Shown: positions 45,828-53,862 of the stretch, in pieces
Layout: each line of letters begins with the position of its first letter
Position numbering within the stretch: the first letter of the stretch is position 1
Assembly: GCF_022869785.1 (NCBI RefSeq)
Contig: NZ_CP094997.1
Coordinates: 2,542,001-2,606,000 of the forward strand
Reading direction: 5' to 3'
Length of the DNA stretch: 64,000 nt
Source of the DNA: Dyadobacter chenwenxiniae
GTDB taxonomy: Bacteria; Bacteroidota; Bacteroidia; Cytophagales; Spirosomataceae
The notes under the pieces: generated by a model
The model's database searches: none
Told to the model about the DNA's origin: nothing
The model's input: the letters and a program-made list of their open reading frames with translations, nothing else
Made by a program: the position numbers and the translations under genes

Positions 45828-47393
45828 TTACTCGTATGCGGCTGCGCCGCGAATGTTATCATGATCAGGCGTTTGGAATAGTGTGGTCTGGGCTATATCA
45901 GGGGCCTTGTCCAGGTTATTGGCAAGAATATTCGATAGCGTTTTGTAGCTGTAAGAACCGGCATGGGTCGCTCGATGGCAAGCAGCTTCCAGGCGCTCTT
46001 TGCCGTAAATGGAGCCCAAGCGCAGTATCCCACGACAGGAATTGAACGTTTGCTCGGTGAACTGCCGCCCCTTCAAAACCCCTTCAATATATGAGCGGGT
46101 TGCCGGGCCAACTTGAAGGGCCTGTCTGAGGAAGTAGTCGCTATCCCAACCCTTTTGCTGCTGGTAGGCGTGGTGGTTCTCAGGCATGTGTTCCTTGAGG
46201 GTCGTGTAGCCGTGCTCATTGAAAAAGCGCTTGTGGACTGTAATCCGGTGGTGGTTCAGGTAAATCTCTACTGTCTGTTGATCATAAATGATGGTTACCT
46301 GTTTGCCGATATGATGGAAGGGGACGCTGTAATGGTGCCAGTCCTCACCTAAGGTGACGTGATAGTTCTTCTGCACCTTGGCCGAAGTGCTGTGCTTGAT
46401 CATAAAAGGCTGGTCGGGCAGTGTTTGCAGCAGGTGCTGCTCCTGCTGGGAAAACTGCCAGAGGCGACTGTAACTTTTGCCCTGGAAGTTCTTATTGTTG
46501 TGCACTTCCAGTTGCCTGCGGATGCCTTCGTTCAATTCCTGGATACTGAAAAACACCTGGTCGCGTAAAGGCGCATAGATGCGCTGGTAGGAGATCTTGA
46601 CATGGCCTTCGACCGGTGCCTTATCCTTGGGTTTACCAGGCCTGGTAGCGACCAGGGCAATATTATTATGCAGTGCCCATTGCTGGATCAGCTCAGTGAA
46701 CGTAGGTTCGTAGCGGTTGCTTTTTTGCACGACTTGCCGCATATTATCGGTTTTTAAAGACAGCGGTGCGCCTTTGAAGTAGCGCAGGCAGTTGTTGAGC
46801 GCTGCAATCAGGGCAGGCAACCTTCCATTAGGTAGCGCTTCCACGTAGGTGTAGTTACTGAACGAAAGAACGCATATCAGGACCGGGCAATTAATCTGTT
46901 CGCCGGTAGGCCGGTCAACATAATACATCGATGTCCCGGCAAAATCGATCATCATCAATTCGCCGGCATTATAGCGGGCATGAAAGCTCGGTTGTAATAC
47001 CTTACCCAACTCGTGAAGATGGTGACAAAACTGCGAGTACCGGTAACCGTCAGGATGTTGGTTGATATATTCCTCCCAGAGTAGTTGGCGTGTCATACCA
47101 GTCCGCTCCAGCTCTGAAAGGAAATAAGGTACGCGCTGGCGAAAATCCTGCTTACGCTCATCTTCGTCCTGGGTTGAAGGTAAGTCTGCATAAACAATCT
47201 CTGACAGCAACTCATCATCCAGTCCCTGCAATTGCTTGTAAGAATAAACCCTTTGTTGCAGTCGCTCCCTGTAAAATTTAACTGTATTGCGGGAAATGTG
47301 GAGTTGCCGGGAAATGTTTCGTTCCGAAGTGTTACGGTCAAGCAACTGTATAATCAAGCGTAGTGTTTGCATCGAAGTAACTTTGTTAGCCAT
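45828..47393 (-). CDS. istA: IS21 family transposase IstA
   Basis: 521 aa. N-terminal helix-turn-helix (SERNISRQLHISRNTVKFY), DDE catalytic core with MMIDFAGTSMYYVD, SLKTDNMRQVV and KDKAPVEGHVKISYQ, and a C-terminal beta domain. Full length and uninterrupted, so the element may still be active. Its start lies about 60 nt inside the right-end repeat array. Confidence 0.95.
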   Translation of the reverse strand: MANKVTSMQTLRLIIQLLDRNTSERNISRQLHISRNTVKFYRERLQQRVYSYKQLQGLDDELLSEIVYADLPSTQDEDERKQDFRQRVPYFLSELERTGMTRQLLWEEYINQHPDGYRYSQFCHHLHELGKVLQPSFHARYNAGELMMIDFAGTSMYYVDRPTGEQINCPVLICVLSFSNYTYVEALPNGRLPALIAALNNCLRYFKGAPLSLKTDNMRQVVQKSNRYEPTFTELIQQWALHNNIALVATRPGKPKDKAPVEGHVKISYQRIYAPLRDQVFFSIQELNEGIRRQLEVHNNKNFQGKSYSRLWQFSQQEQHLLQTLPDQPFMIKHSTSAKVQKNYHVTLGEDWHHYSVPFHHIGKQVTIIYDQQTVEIYLNHHRITVHKRFFNEHGYTTLKEHMPENHHAYQQQKGWDSDYFLRQALQVGPATRSYIEGVLKGRQFTEQTFNSCRGILRLGSIYGKERLEAACHRATHAGSYSYKTLSNILANNLDKAPDIAQTTLFQTPDHDNIRGAAAYE

Positions 47394-47452
47394 CCCTTGT
47401 GCGTTTTTTTTGCAAAAGATGGATGTTGAAGTTCTTCAATACCAAGTATGAG

Positions 47453-47641
47453 GTGGCTCTCTTTGTCCGGAATGCCATCGCACAACGGCCCGGGTGGCTC
47501 AATTACGCCGGAATGTCAGTAACATACTGGCTCTGATTCCCCGGAATTACCATCGAATAGCACTCTTCAAGTGGCTCTGTTTGCCCGGAATGCTGGCTCA
47601 AGTTCAACGGAATTAGTGGCCCTCTTTGGTCCGGAATATCC
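47453..47641. repeat. IS21 right-end repeat array (six copies)
   Basis: Six units of the form TGGCTC-N8/9-CGGAAT start near 47453, 47494, 47527, 47571, 47593 and 47616. Spacings are about 41, 33, 44, 22 and 23 bp. They match the two left-end units in inverted orientation and are probably transposase-binding sites. Six at one end is more than the two or three I expect for IS21. Confidence 0.75.
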
Positions 47642-47642
47642 A

Positions 47643-47695
47643 GCCTGGTCATCCTCGTCGTCTTCTATAATGATGATTTCCCCGTTTTTATTCAT
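47643..47695 (-). pseudogene. Response-regulator start truncated by IS21
   Basis: Minus-strand ATG at 47693-47695 begins MNKNGEIIIIEDDEDDQ, the N-terminus of a receiver domain with its acidic pocket (EDDEDD), and is cut by the IS21 right end after 17 codons. No continuation was found beyond the left end of the element, so the rest was deleted or displaced. Confidence 0.75.
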
Positions 47696-47699
47696 GGAT

Positions 47700-47731
47700 A
47701 TCAAATGTTGATTATTCAATCAACATTTGAT
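47700..47731. promoter_or_regulatory. Perfect 13-bp inverted repeat
   Basis: ATCAAATGTTGAT, a 6-nt spacer, then ATCAACATTTGAT. It lies between the truncated response regulator (minus) and the gene at 47749 (plus), 4 nt upstream of the regulator's ATG. It could be a dimer operator or an mRNA hairpin. No T run follows, so it is less likely a terminator. Confidence 0.55.
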
Positions 47732-47748
47732 AAAAAATCACGCCAGCT

Positions 47749-48414
47749 TTGTCCCAACTGCTATATAGTTGCCACTGGAAAGGTCTAAACGAGCTGATTC
47801 GCGGGTCCCAAGGAAGAAATGTAGGTAACGAGCACTTTTCCAACCTGGAATCACTACTCATTGAGAGGAATTTCAACTCAACAAAATTTGCGAGATACCT
47901 CACCGATCGTTTTAAAAGTCAGATCGAGGAACTTGCGTCTGATGACATTAGGATCAAGAAGTTAGCCTACATTCAAAAGTTATTTAATCAAATACCGGTA
48001 ATTAAGGACTTGACCTACGACAGGCAATATGATGACCTATCCCTGACAATCAACAAATGGTTTATCTGCGAAATTGAATTTAAATCGCACAGTAATACTG
48101 AGAACATTATTGAGTCACCGGCCATGGAAATCAAGTCATCTAGCTATGTAAGAAAGACTGCGGATAAAGTACTTTGCAAATTAACCGTCGATCAATTGGC
48201 TCTTTTTTTCAAAGCGGCTGACATGTCGAATATTATAACAGCGCGCTCATTACCAGCAGTTTTTCAATCAGTGGCTCCTTATCTTTCCACTCCACATCGC
48301 GCAGAAATCTCTCACAGTAGTCTAAGGGTGAAAAGCTATTCGGTTGAGGAACGAGATAAATCCTTGCTGATTGAAATGATGATCAGATTGACTGAGCAAA
48401 TCAAGGATTTATGA
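47749..48414 (+). CDS. RteC-like helical protein
   Basis: 221 aa. Largely alpha-helical (IRIKKLAYIQKLFNQIP) with a C-terminal segment LTVDQLALFFKAADMSNIITAR; SLPAVFQSVAPYLSTP; SLRVKSYSVEERDKSLLIEM that resembles RteC-type regulators of Bacteroides conjugative transposons and related orphan proteins. No membrane segment. Identity is tentative; the mobile-element neighbourhood fits. Confidence 0.5.
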   Translation: MSQLLYSCHWKGLNELIRGSQGRNVGNEHFSNLESLLIERNFNSTKFARYLTDRFKSQIEELASDDIRIKKLAYIQKLFNQIPVIKDLTYDRQYDDLSLTINKWFICEIEFKSHSNTENIIESPAMEIKSSSYVRKTADKVLCKLTVDQLALFFKAADMSNIITARSLPAVFQSVAPYLSTPHRAEISHSSLRVKSYSVEERDKSLLIEMMIRLTEQIKDL

Positions 48415-48536
48415 CGGAGGCAGTCAATGCTTATGGCTGATCGCACAATAAAGTAATCCCATTGAACAATTTCAAATCGATGGCATAGCTTTTTAGTCTC
48501 AGTTAATTATCTATATTTAGTAAACACTATATCGAA

Positions 48537-48668
48537 ATGGGAATAAAGACAGGACCTAAAAAAGTTGCCAAGTCAACGGAAGAGCCAGACAAGCGTCAAC
48601 GGGATAATAAAGAATCTCCAGGTAATACGCCTTCCTTGAAATCGCACAAGCACAAAAAAGGCGATTAG
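48537..48668 (+). CDS. Small basic hydrophilic peptide
   Basis: 43 codons, Lys/Ser/Pro-rich (MGIKTGPKKVAKSTEEPDKR through KSHKHKKGD), followed 43 nt later by a strong terminator. Small disordered proteins of this style are frequent in Bacteroidota. No family recognised. Confidence 0.5.
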   Translation: MGIKTGPKKVAKSTEEPDKRQRDNKESPGNTPSLKSHKHKKGD

Positions 48669-48711
48669 CTTTTTTCGCGAGCTTGAAGAATATCGTATGC
48701 AGCTATCGTTA

Positions 48712-48737
48712 GGCTAGGAGAATTCCTAGCCTTTTTT
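48712..48737 (+). terminator. Intrinsic terminator
   Basis: GGCTAGGA, a 4-nt loop, TCCTAGCC, then six T. Perfect 8-bp stem with T run, 43 nt after the small basic ORF. Confidence 0.85.
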
Positions 48738-48777
48738 GTTCGTCCTGGCACCAGTTCTAGAAGCGAGTCAGTTTGTG

Positions 48778-48979
48778 TCAGCCTTTATTTAGCGTGAATT
48801 GTAATATCTCCTGCATACTGATGCTGTATCGCGGAGACAATTTTTCCTGCTTCATCTTCCATCGCGTAGTCAAGCCCTCGCTCGCTAGCAGTACTTTATT
48901 TCGGCCCATGGACTTGTTTAGTTTATCGACAACTGCATCAAGTGGCCGTGGCGAGGATCTGTGTTTTCAAAAATCTGCA
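48778..48979 (-). pseudogene. UmuC C-terminal (DUF4113) fragment
   Basis: Minus strand encodes FENTDPRHGHLMQ in one frame, then DKLNKSMGRNKVLLASEGL and TRWKMKQEKLSPRYSISMQE in another, stopping at 48778-48780. This is the DUF4113 tail of the Y-family polymerase subunit UmuC, with one frameshift. The polymerase body is absent, replaced upstream by an AraC-type N-terminus. Confidence 0.7.
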
Positions 48980-49224
48980 TGGGCAGGGCTTAGAAAGTAC
49001 ATTTGATCTTTGGTAATAGAATACTTGTGAAGATCGATAAAGTGCTTACCCGAACCCTTCAAGACAATAATCAGCATGTAAAAAGAATGTGAATGTGGCT
49101 GCTCAACACCTTTTACTCTTTTTGATAGTTCTTCTAGCCTAATAACACAAAACGGCTCGTTTTCCCGACTTGACCGGTACATATTCAGGCAAAATATGGG
49201 CAGTTTATTTTTTAGGGTTTCCAT
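48967..49224 (-). pseudogene. AraC-type regulator N-terminal fragment
   Basis: 85 codons encode a cupin-type sensor start (EQPHSHSFYMLIIVLKGSGK, then KDQMYFLSPAHADF) typical of AraC regulators. The frame ends at the junction with the umuC fragment, so the DNA-binding domain is lost. It may still be translated as a truncated sensor. Confidence 0.6.
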
Positions 49225-49372
49225 GTCTTATCTAAGTGCTTTTTGTCGGATTGAGAGTAGGAAGAAATACTGCCGGAACATCTAAAATAATCAGTGACTT
49301 TTATCACACTAAGTGATATTTTCAAAATCTGCACACTATTCTGCATTGATCCAAAGGACTACCGGACCATGA

Positions 49373-49629
49373 AAGCAAATAGAGGAAAAGCTTGTGCGAC
49401 TAGAGGCCAATTCAACTGAGATGACAACTAGCGTCGGCAGTCCTGTGAACCTTGAAAAGTTGCTGGATAGGGCAGTAAATGCGCTTTCGAGCATTGATGG
49501 TGTATACACAAGATCAGATACAAATCAGAAGCGTGAGATCATTGGTTCGATTTACTCCGAAAAACTGGTGTTTTCAGAAAGTGGATATCGAACCACATAA
49601 ATCAACGAAGCGGCGGCTCTTATTTTTGA
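49373..49629 (+). pseudogene. Serine recombinase C-terminal fragment
   Basis: The frame encodes EEKLVRLEANSTEM, then LLDRAVNALSSIDGVYTRSD and KREIIGSIYSEKLVFSESGY, stops at TAA 49598-49600 and continues INEAAALIFDK to a second stop. This is the tail of a large serine recombinase (INEA matches the RLNEA block of relatives), without catalytic domain. Confidence 0.65.
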
Positions 49630-49639
49630 TAAATAGTGA

Positions 49640-50337
49640 GTTAGGGCAAGAAAAAAGCGGAACCGGTAGAATTGGTGTTGCGTCAATGAAAAAGAAAAGG
49701 CTTTTTTTGACAATGCAGAGAAGGAAAATGCGGTCGTTGTGCCTTTTGATTATGAAGGAGGTTTAGCAATGAATGTAGGAACCGTTGACGATGCCAAAAG
49801 TGGAAGATAAAAAATAAGAAAGTCAACAGATAAAATTCTTGTATTCAAGCAGGGAGATAAATTTCAAACTCAAACTGTAAGGTCATATTCTTCAAGAAGT
49901 TACGTAAGTGGATATAGCCGCGAGATCAGGATTTTTGATATGAACGAGAATCTTATTGTTGGTTACGGATATCAAGAAGGAAGGCCAATAAAAGTTTATA
50001 CCCTGCCGATAAAGCAGCTCGTACAAATCTCGTTTGCGTAACACAGTGTATGGTACTTTGGACTTGCTATCCTATGAAATTAGGGCAACCAGATTCACCG
50101 CCCTGGATGGCTTATGGTGACGAATACTGTCATTTCCCGCAAGTCGAGACATGCGAAACTGTTTGTGATTATGGCCACAGATGGGATGGAGGATCGACTG
50201 AATCCGTAGGCTCAGCAGGAAATCCTGCATTTTACACGTCAACAGTTCCTGCTATACCTGTGATTTCAGATCAAGCTGCCAAAGATATCGCGAATGAAAT
50301 GATGCGTTTTCAAGAGACCACCTTTGTTCGTTATTAG
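49640..50337 (+). pseudogene. Decayed exported/lipoprotein gene
   Basis: Coding-like blocks in order: DNAEKENAVVVPFDYEGG, GTVDDAKSGR-stop, STDKILVFKQGDKFQTQTV, EIRIFDMNENLIVGYGYQEG, LPIKQLVQISFA-stop, then in another frame CYPMKLGQPDSPPWMAYGDE and RWDGGSTESVGSAGNPAF to 50337. At least two stops and a frameshift. The cysteine-rich style resembles the lipoprotein body at 39075, but homology is not established. Confidence 0.55.
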
Positions 50338-50720
50338 ACCAATGTGAAAAAGATGTCGTTTACAACTATGCTTTGGCTGGTTGACAAGCGCATTCATTCG
50401 TAAGATTCTTTATCCAAGTCGTTACAAGCTCCGATGTTCCACCAGCATGTCAACCAAAATTTGGCTACGGTTGGTATTTAGGCAAACGGGGGAGTTTGGG
50501 ATGTTGCATACCATAAAGGAGATCTTCCCGGCTACCAGCCTTTTAAGCCGTAAGACAGCGGGTAATCAAATGATGTTACTTTTTTCTAATGCTGGAGGCC
50601 TTGACTTAGCCGATCTGGAAAATGATATTGCAACGATTTTAAAGGCCATAGAGTAATCGGAATCAAGCAGCGTATTGATGACTTACGATAGCGAGAAGGT
50701 TGGTGCTATAAATCAAAATA
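50338..50720. other. Further decayed sequence
   Basis: Broken coding-like patches (for example GGVWDVAYHKGDLPGYQPF in one frame and NAGGLDLADLENDIATILKA in another) indicate one more degenerate gene on the plus strand. No intact gene, repeat or terminator is recognised. Confidence 0.4.
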
Positions 50721-52169
50721 CTATCTTTTGACTAGTTCTCTCCCCCTCCTAATAATGATTTTAGTTAACATTTTCAAATCGTCAAGCGTTGTACGTGTAT
50801 TCATCAAAGAAATTCTTAGGTAATAGTCGCCATTAGATGTGGTTCCAACAATATAAAATGTCCCCTCTTTTATAACTGCCAACTGAATCTGTTTGTTAAC
50901 CTCATTGAGGTCCGCATTGATTTCAACGTATCTAAAGCAAACTATATTTGATTGGGGCTGACACAGAAGCTCAAGATGACCAATTTGAGATATGTGCTTC
51001 GCATAACTTTTTGCCAGATCATACTGGAGTTCAATTTGCCGCTGGAATATCTCTTGTCCGTAAACCCGCAATAATGTATAGACATGAATAACAGTCATGG
51101 GTTTTGTACATTCGAAAGTTCTTTTCCCAGAATTGTACCACTCTTCGCGCTGTTGATCTTGCCATAGGTACTTTGCATTTTGGGAGAATGTTAAACTGGA
51201 ATGCCATCCCTGTGCAAAGATTACAGCAGTCGATAATGATGGGACAGACATCATTTTATGAAAATCCATAATGATTGAATCAGCATCTTCAATTCCTTCC
51301 AGCAAATATTTATATCTATCTGAAAAGATAACGGGTCCGCCGTGCGCAGCATCTACATGAAACCATATATCATGTCGTTTGGCAAATAAAGCAATTGAAG
51401 TCAGGTCATCGAAAGCCCCGGTAGATGTCGAACACGAACAACCTACAATGCAAAAAACAGTTTTACCTTCGTTACAAGCATCTGCATAATAACCTTCAAG
51501 AAGCTCAGTACGCATTTGAAAAGTACTATTAACCGGTACTTTTATGAGGTTCTGAACTGGTATCCCCATTATCGCGAATGCCCGCTCTATACTGTAGTGT
51601 GCCTCATCGGACACAAGTATGGCAAGCTTATCTAATGGGGTATTGGGGCTCTTATTCAAGTAGAGCGCTTTTGCTGTCAGCAGTGCAGTCAAGTTTCCTA
51701 AACTCCCTCCTGACGTTACAAAACCTGTGGCACTTAATGGCAAATTAAACAAGTTGACCAATTTCTCAATAATAATCTTCTCCATGGCATTACCAGTCAT
51801 TCCCACTTCATAAACCCCCATACCGTTGTTTAGATGTGCCATTAGCATCGATGTAATCACACTAAGCGGATGTGGTGCAGAAATTTGGTGGCCAACGTTC
51901 CCTCTTCTATTCATATTTATGGAATGACTTAGAATTTCCTTAAACAGGGTTACTGGATCGCTGACCTGTTCAGAAGAAAAATCGTCAGACCAATGAGACA
52001 ACATCTGCTCAGGTTCCTTCCACTCAATAGCTTTTTGTTCACTTAGAGGCGAATTTGCGATTTGAAGCTCGCGAGCAAGCAAATCAATCAGTTCATACCC
52101 AATTGTACGAAAATACTCCGGAGAGTTTACTGCTGAAAACCAATTGGTAGTATCTGTTTCTTTATCCAT
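50721..52169 (-). CDS. PLP-dependent group II decarboxylase
   Basis: 482 aa from MDKETDTTNWF (start 52169; an ATG at 52196 overlaps the promoter region). Aromatic-amino-acid/diaminobutyrate decarboxylase type: NGMGVYEVGMTGNAMEKII, VTSGGSLGNLTALLTAK, VDAAHGGPVIF and the PLP lysine in DFHKMMSVPSL. It converts an amino acid to its amine. Divergent to a LysR gene, with Crp/Fnr and an aldehyde dehydrogenase beyond, so amine production and aldehyde oxidation may be linked. Substrate unknown. Confidence 0.9.
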   Translation of the reverse strand: MDKETDTTNWFSAVNSPEYFRTIGYELIDLLARELQIANSPLSEQKAIEWKEPEQMLSHWSDDFSSEQVSDPVTLFKEILSHSINMNRRGNVGHQISAPHPLSVITSMLMAHLNNGMGVYEVGMTGNAMEKIIIEKLVNLFNLPLSATGFVTSGGSLGNLTALLTAKALYLNKSPNTPLDKLAILVSDEAHYSIERAFAIMGIPVQNLIKVPVNSTFQMRTELLEGYYADACNEGKTVFCIVGCSCSTSTGAFDDLTSIALFAKRHDIWFHVDAAHGGPVIFSDRYKYLLEGIEDADSIIMDFHKMMSVPSLSTAVIFAQGWHSSLTFSQNAKYLWQDQQREEWYNSGKRTFECTKPMTVIHVYTLLRVYGQEIFQRQIELQYDLAKSYAKHISQIGHLELLCQPQSNIVCFRYVEINADLNEVNKQIQLAVIKEGTFYIVGTTSNGDYYLRISLMNTRTTLDDLKMLTKIIIRRGRELVKR

Positions 52170-52212
52170 GAAACAAAATAATCCAATCATTCTCATGAAA
52201 AAAAATACTAAA

Positions 52213-52232
52213 TTTGAATATATTTATTCAAA
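52213..52232. promoter_or_regulatory. LysR-type operator candidate
   Basis: TTTGAATA-TATT-TATTCAAA, a perfect 8-bp-arm palindrome containing a T-N11-A pattern, in the 73-bp gap between the divergent decarboxylase and LysR genes. A further TTGAATAA directly precedes the LysR ATG. Confidence 0.6.
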
Positions 52233-52242
52233 AATTGAATAA

Positions 52243-53133
52243 ATGGACATTGATACCCTTGTACTCCGAAACTTTTTGATCCTCTGTAAAACGCTTAATT
52301 TTTCGAGAGCTTCCGAGCAGACACACGTTGCTCAGCCTGCTCTAAGTAGGCAGATCAAACAATTGGAAGATTTTATTGGTGTATCGCTTTTTCTAAGAAC
52401 CAAGCGCAAGGTAATATTAACAGCCGCTGGAAGATATTTTCAAAATGAAGCCGAGCAACTTCTTAACCAATTCGATCACGTGGTTAAGCATACAAAAAAA
52501 CTTTATGTGGGTCAGGCCGGTGAAATTAGAATTGGTTATACGCATTCTGCTTTACAATATTTCCTGCCAGATCTTATTTTATCTATAAATAAATTGTATC
52601 CTGAAATTCGTTTCGTCTGGTTAGAATTCAATAACACAAGACAGTATGAAGCGCTAAAAAGTAGAGAAATTGATATTGGTTTTGCATCTAACCCCGAGAT
52701 CGACGAAGCATTTAGACATATGTTGATAGCCAGAACAAATTTTGCCCTGGCTATGCCGAAGGACTATCCTATCGAAGCGAATAATTTTAAAGGATTATTG
52801 GCCCTGAGAAATGAACGCTTTATTTTGCCACCCAAAGCTGAAGGACCCAAATTTGTCGAAACGATCAATTCAATCTTTACACATGAGGGATTTACCCCTT
52901 TGGCTATACATGAGACACCCTTTGCAAGTACTGCAATCCGACTGGTTGAATCCGGGTTCGGCCTGACAATTGAGCCTGTAAGCAGTTTAAAGGGATATAA
53001 GGGAATAAAATATATTGAGCTTAAAGATATCCCGCAAAAGGTAGAGAATGTCATGTTATGGCTACCAAACACAGAGGCAGCTTTTCCAGAAATCATTGAT
53101 TACATAAAGCATTATAAAATTAATCCCTTATAG
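52243..53133 (+). CDS. LysR family transcriptional regulator
   Basis: 296 aa. N-terminal winged helix (LRNFLILCKTLNFSRASEQT; VAQPALSRQIKQLEDFIGVS) and a periplasmic-binding-type effector domain (EIRIGYTHSALQYFLPDLIL and onward). Divergent from the decarboxylase with a palindrome between them, the classic LysR layout, so it probably controls the decarboxylase and itself. Confidence 0.95.
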   Translation: MDIDTLVLRNFLILCKTLNFSRASEQTHVAQPALSRQIKQLEDFIGVSLFLRTKRKVILTAAGRYFQNEAEQLLNQFDHVVKHTKKLYVGQAGEIRIGYTHSALQYFLPDLILSINKLYPEIRFVWLEFNNTRQYEALKSREIDIGFASNPEIDEAFRHMLIARTNFALAMPKDYPIEANNFKGLLALRNERFILPPKAEGPKFVETINSIFTHEGFTPLAIHETPFASTAIRLVESGFGLTIEPVSSLKGYKGIKYIELKDIPQKVENVMLWLPNTEAAFPEIIDYIKHYKINPL

Positions 53134-53176
53134 ACTAATTCCAGTATTACCTCCTAAAAGACAAGTAAATCACGAT

Positions 53177-53788
53177 ATGGAAAACCCCTTTTGTAAATCT
53201 TTCTTTGACCTAATGGGAGAAGATGTTGAACTTGATGAACAATCAAAGAACCTGATAGACTCCCATTGCAGAGAAGTAACCATTAAAAAGGGTGCAGTTG
53301 TTTTGAATGCTGGGGATGTTTGCCAACAGGTGTTTTTTGTGCTCACAGGAGAGGCAATTTCCTTTTTTCTAGACACAGATGGGAAAACAACTACCTGGTT
53401 CTTTCATTTTAATAATGCACACAGTACAGTGAAAAACTTGTTTGCGGTTGATTATAAAAGTTTTGTATCCGGCCAGGCAGCGACCCTGACTGTGGAAGCA
53501 CTGACAGACGTGCGGGCGATTCATTTTTCCAGGGCCGAAGTGGATTTTCTTTTAGATAACTGTGCAGTATTTGAGCGTTGGATGAGAAAATTGAGTGAGC
53601 GGGCATTTATCCACACTTATGACCGTATTGCAACATTTTTGACCATGTCCGCTAAACATCGTTATCTGAAGCTCTTGGAGGAAGAGCCGCATCTTTTGAA
53701 TATGTTTTCCAATTATTACATAGCAACCTATTTGGGCATTGTCCCTCAGTCATTGAGCAGGATAAGACAGCTATCGAAATCTGCATAA
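53177..53788 (+). CDS. Crp/Fnr family regulator
   Basis: 203 aa. Cyclic-nucleotide-binding-like domain (IKKGAVVLNAGDVCQQVFFV; LTGEAISFFLDTDGKTT) and a C-terminal segment (YYIATYLGIVPQSLSRIRQL) like other short Bacteroidota Crp homologues. Same strand as LysR and upstream of an aldehyde dehydrogenase gene. Effector unknown. Confidence 0.92.
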   Translation: MENPFCKSFFDLMGEDVELDEQSKNLIDSHCREVTIKKGAVVLNAGDVCQQVFFVLTGEAISFFLDTDGKTTTWFFHFNNAHSTVKNLFAVDYKSFVSGQAATLTVEALTDVRAIHFSRAEVDFLLDNCAVFERWMRKLSERAFIHTYDRIATFLTMSAKHRYLKLLEEEPHLLNMFSNYYIATYLGIVPQSLSRIRQLSKSA

Positions 53789-53862
53789 TTTCGTTTATTA
53801 ACAAATGTGAATGCAACAAGAGATGTGATTGGGCAATTTTGTGATCAACAAATCTCATATCT

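Larger units (their letters stand above)
44991..47642 (-). mobile_element. IS21-family element with multiple end repeats
   Basis: About 2.65 kb. Left end TGTGGAAATTCCGG near 44991; the right end reads on the complement as TGGATATTCCGG ending near 47642, so the ends are imperfect inverted repeats with TG...CA tips. It encodes istA and istB in the usual order on the minus strand. Both ends carry several copies of a transposase-binding-type repeat. The exact boundaries are estimated from end alignment; no target duplication was confirmed. Confidence 0.85.
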
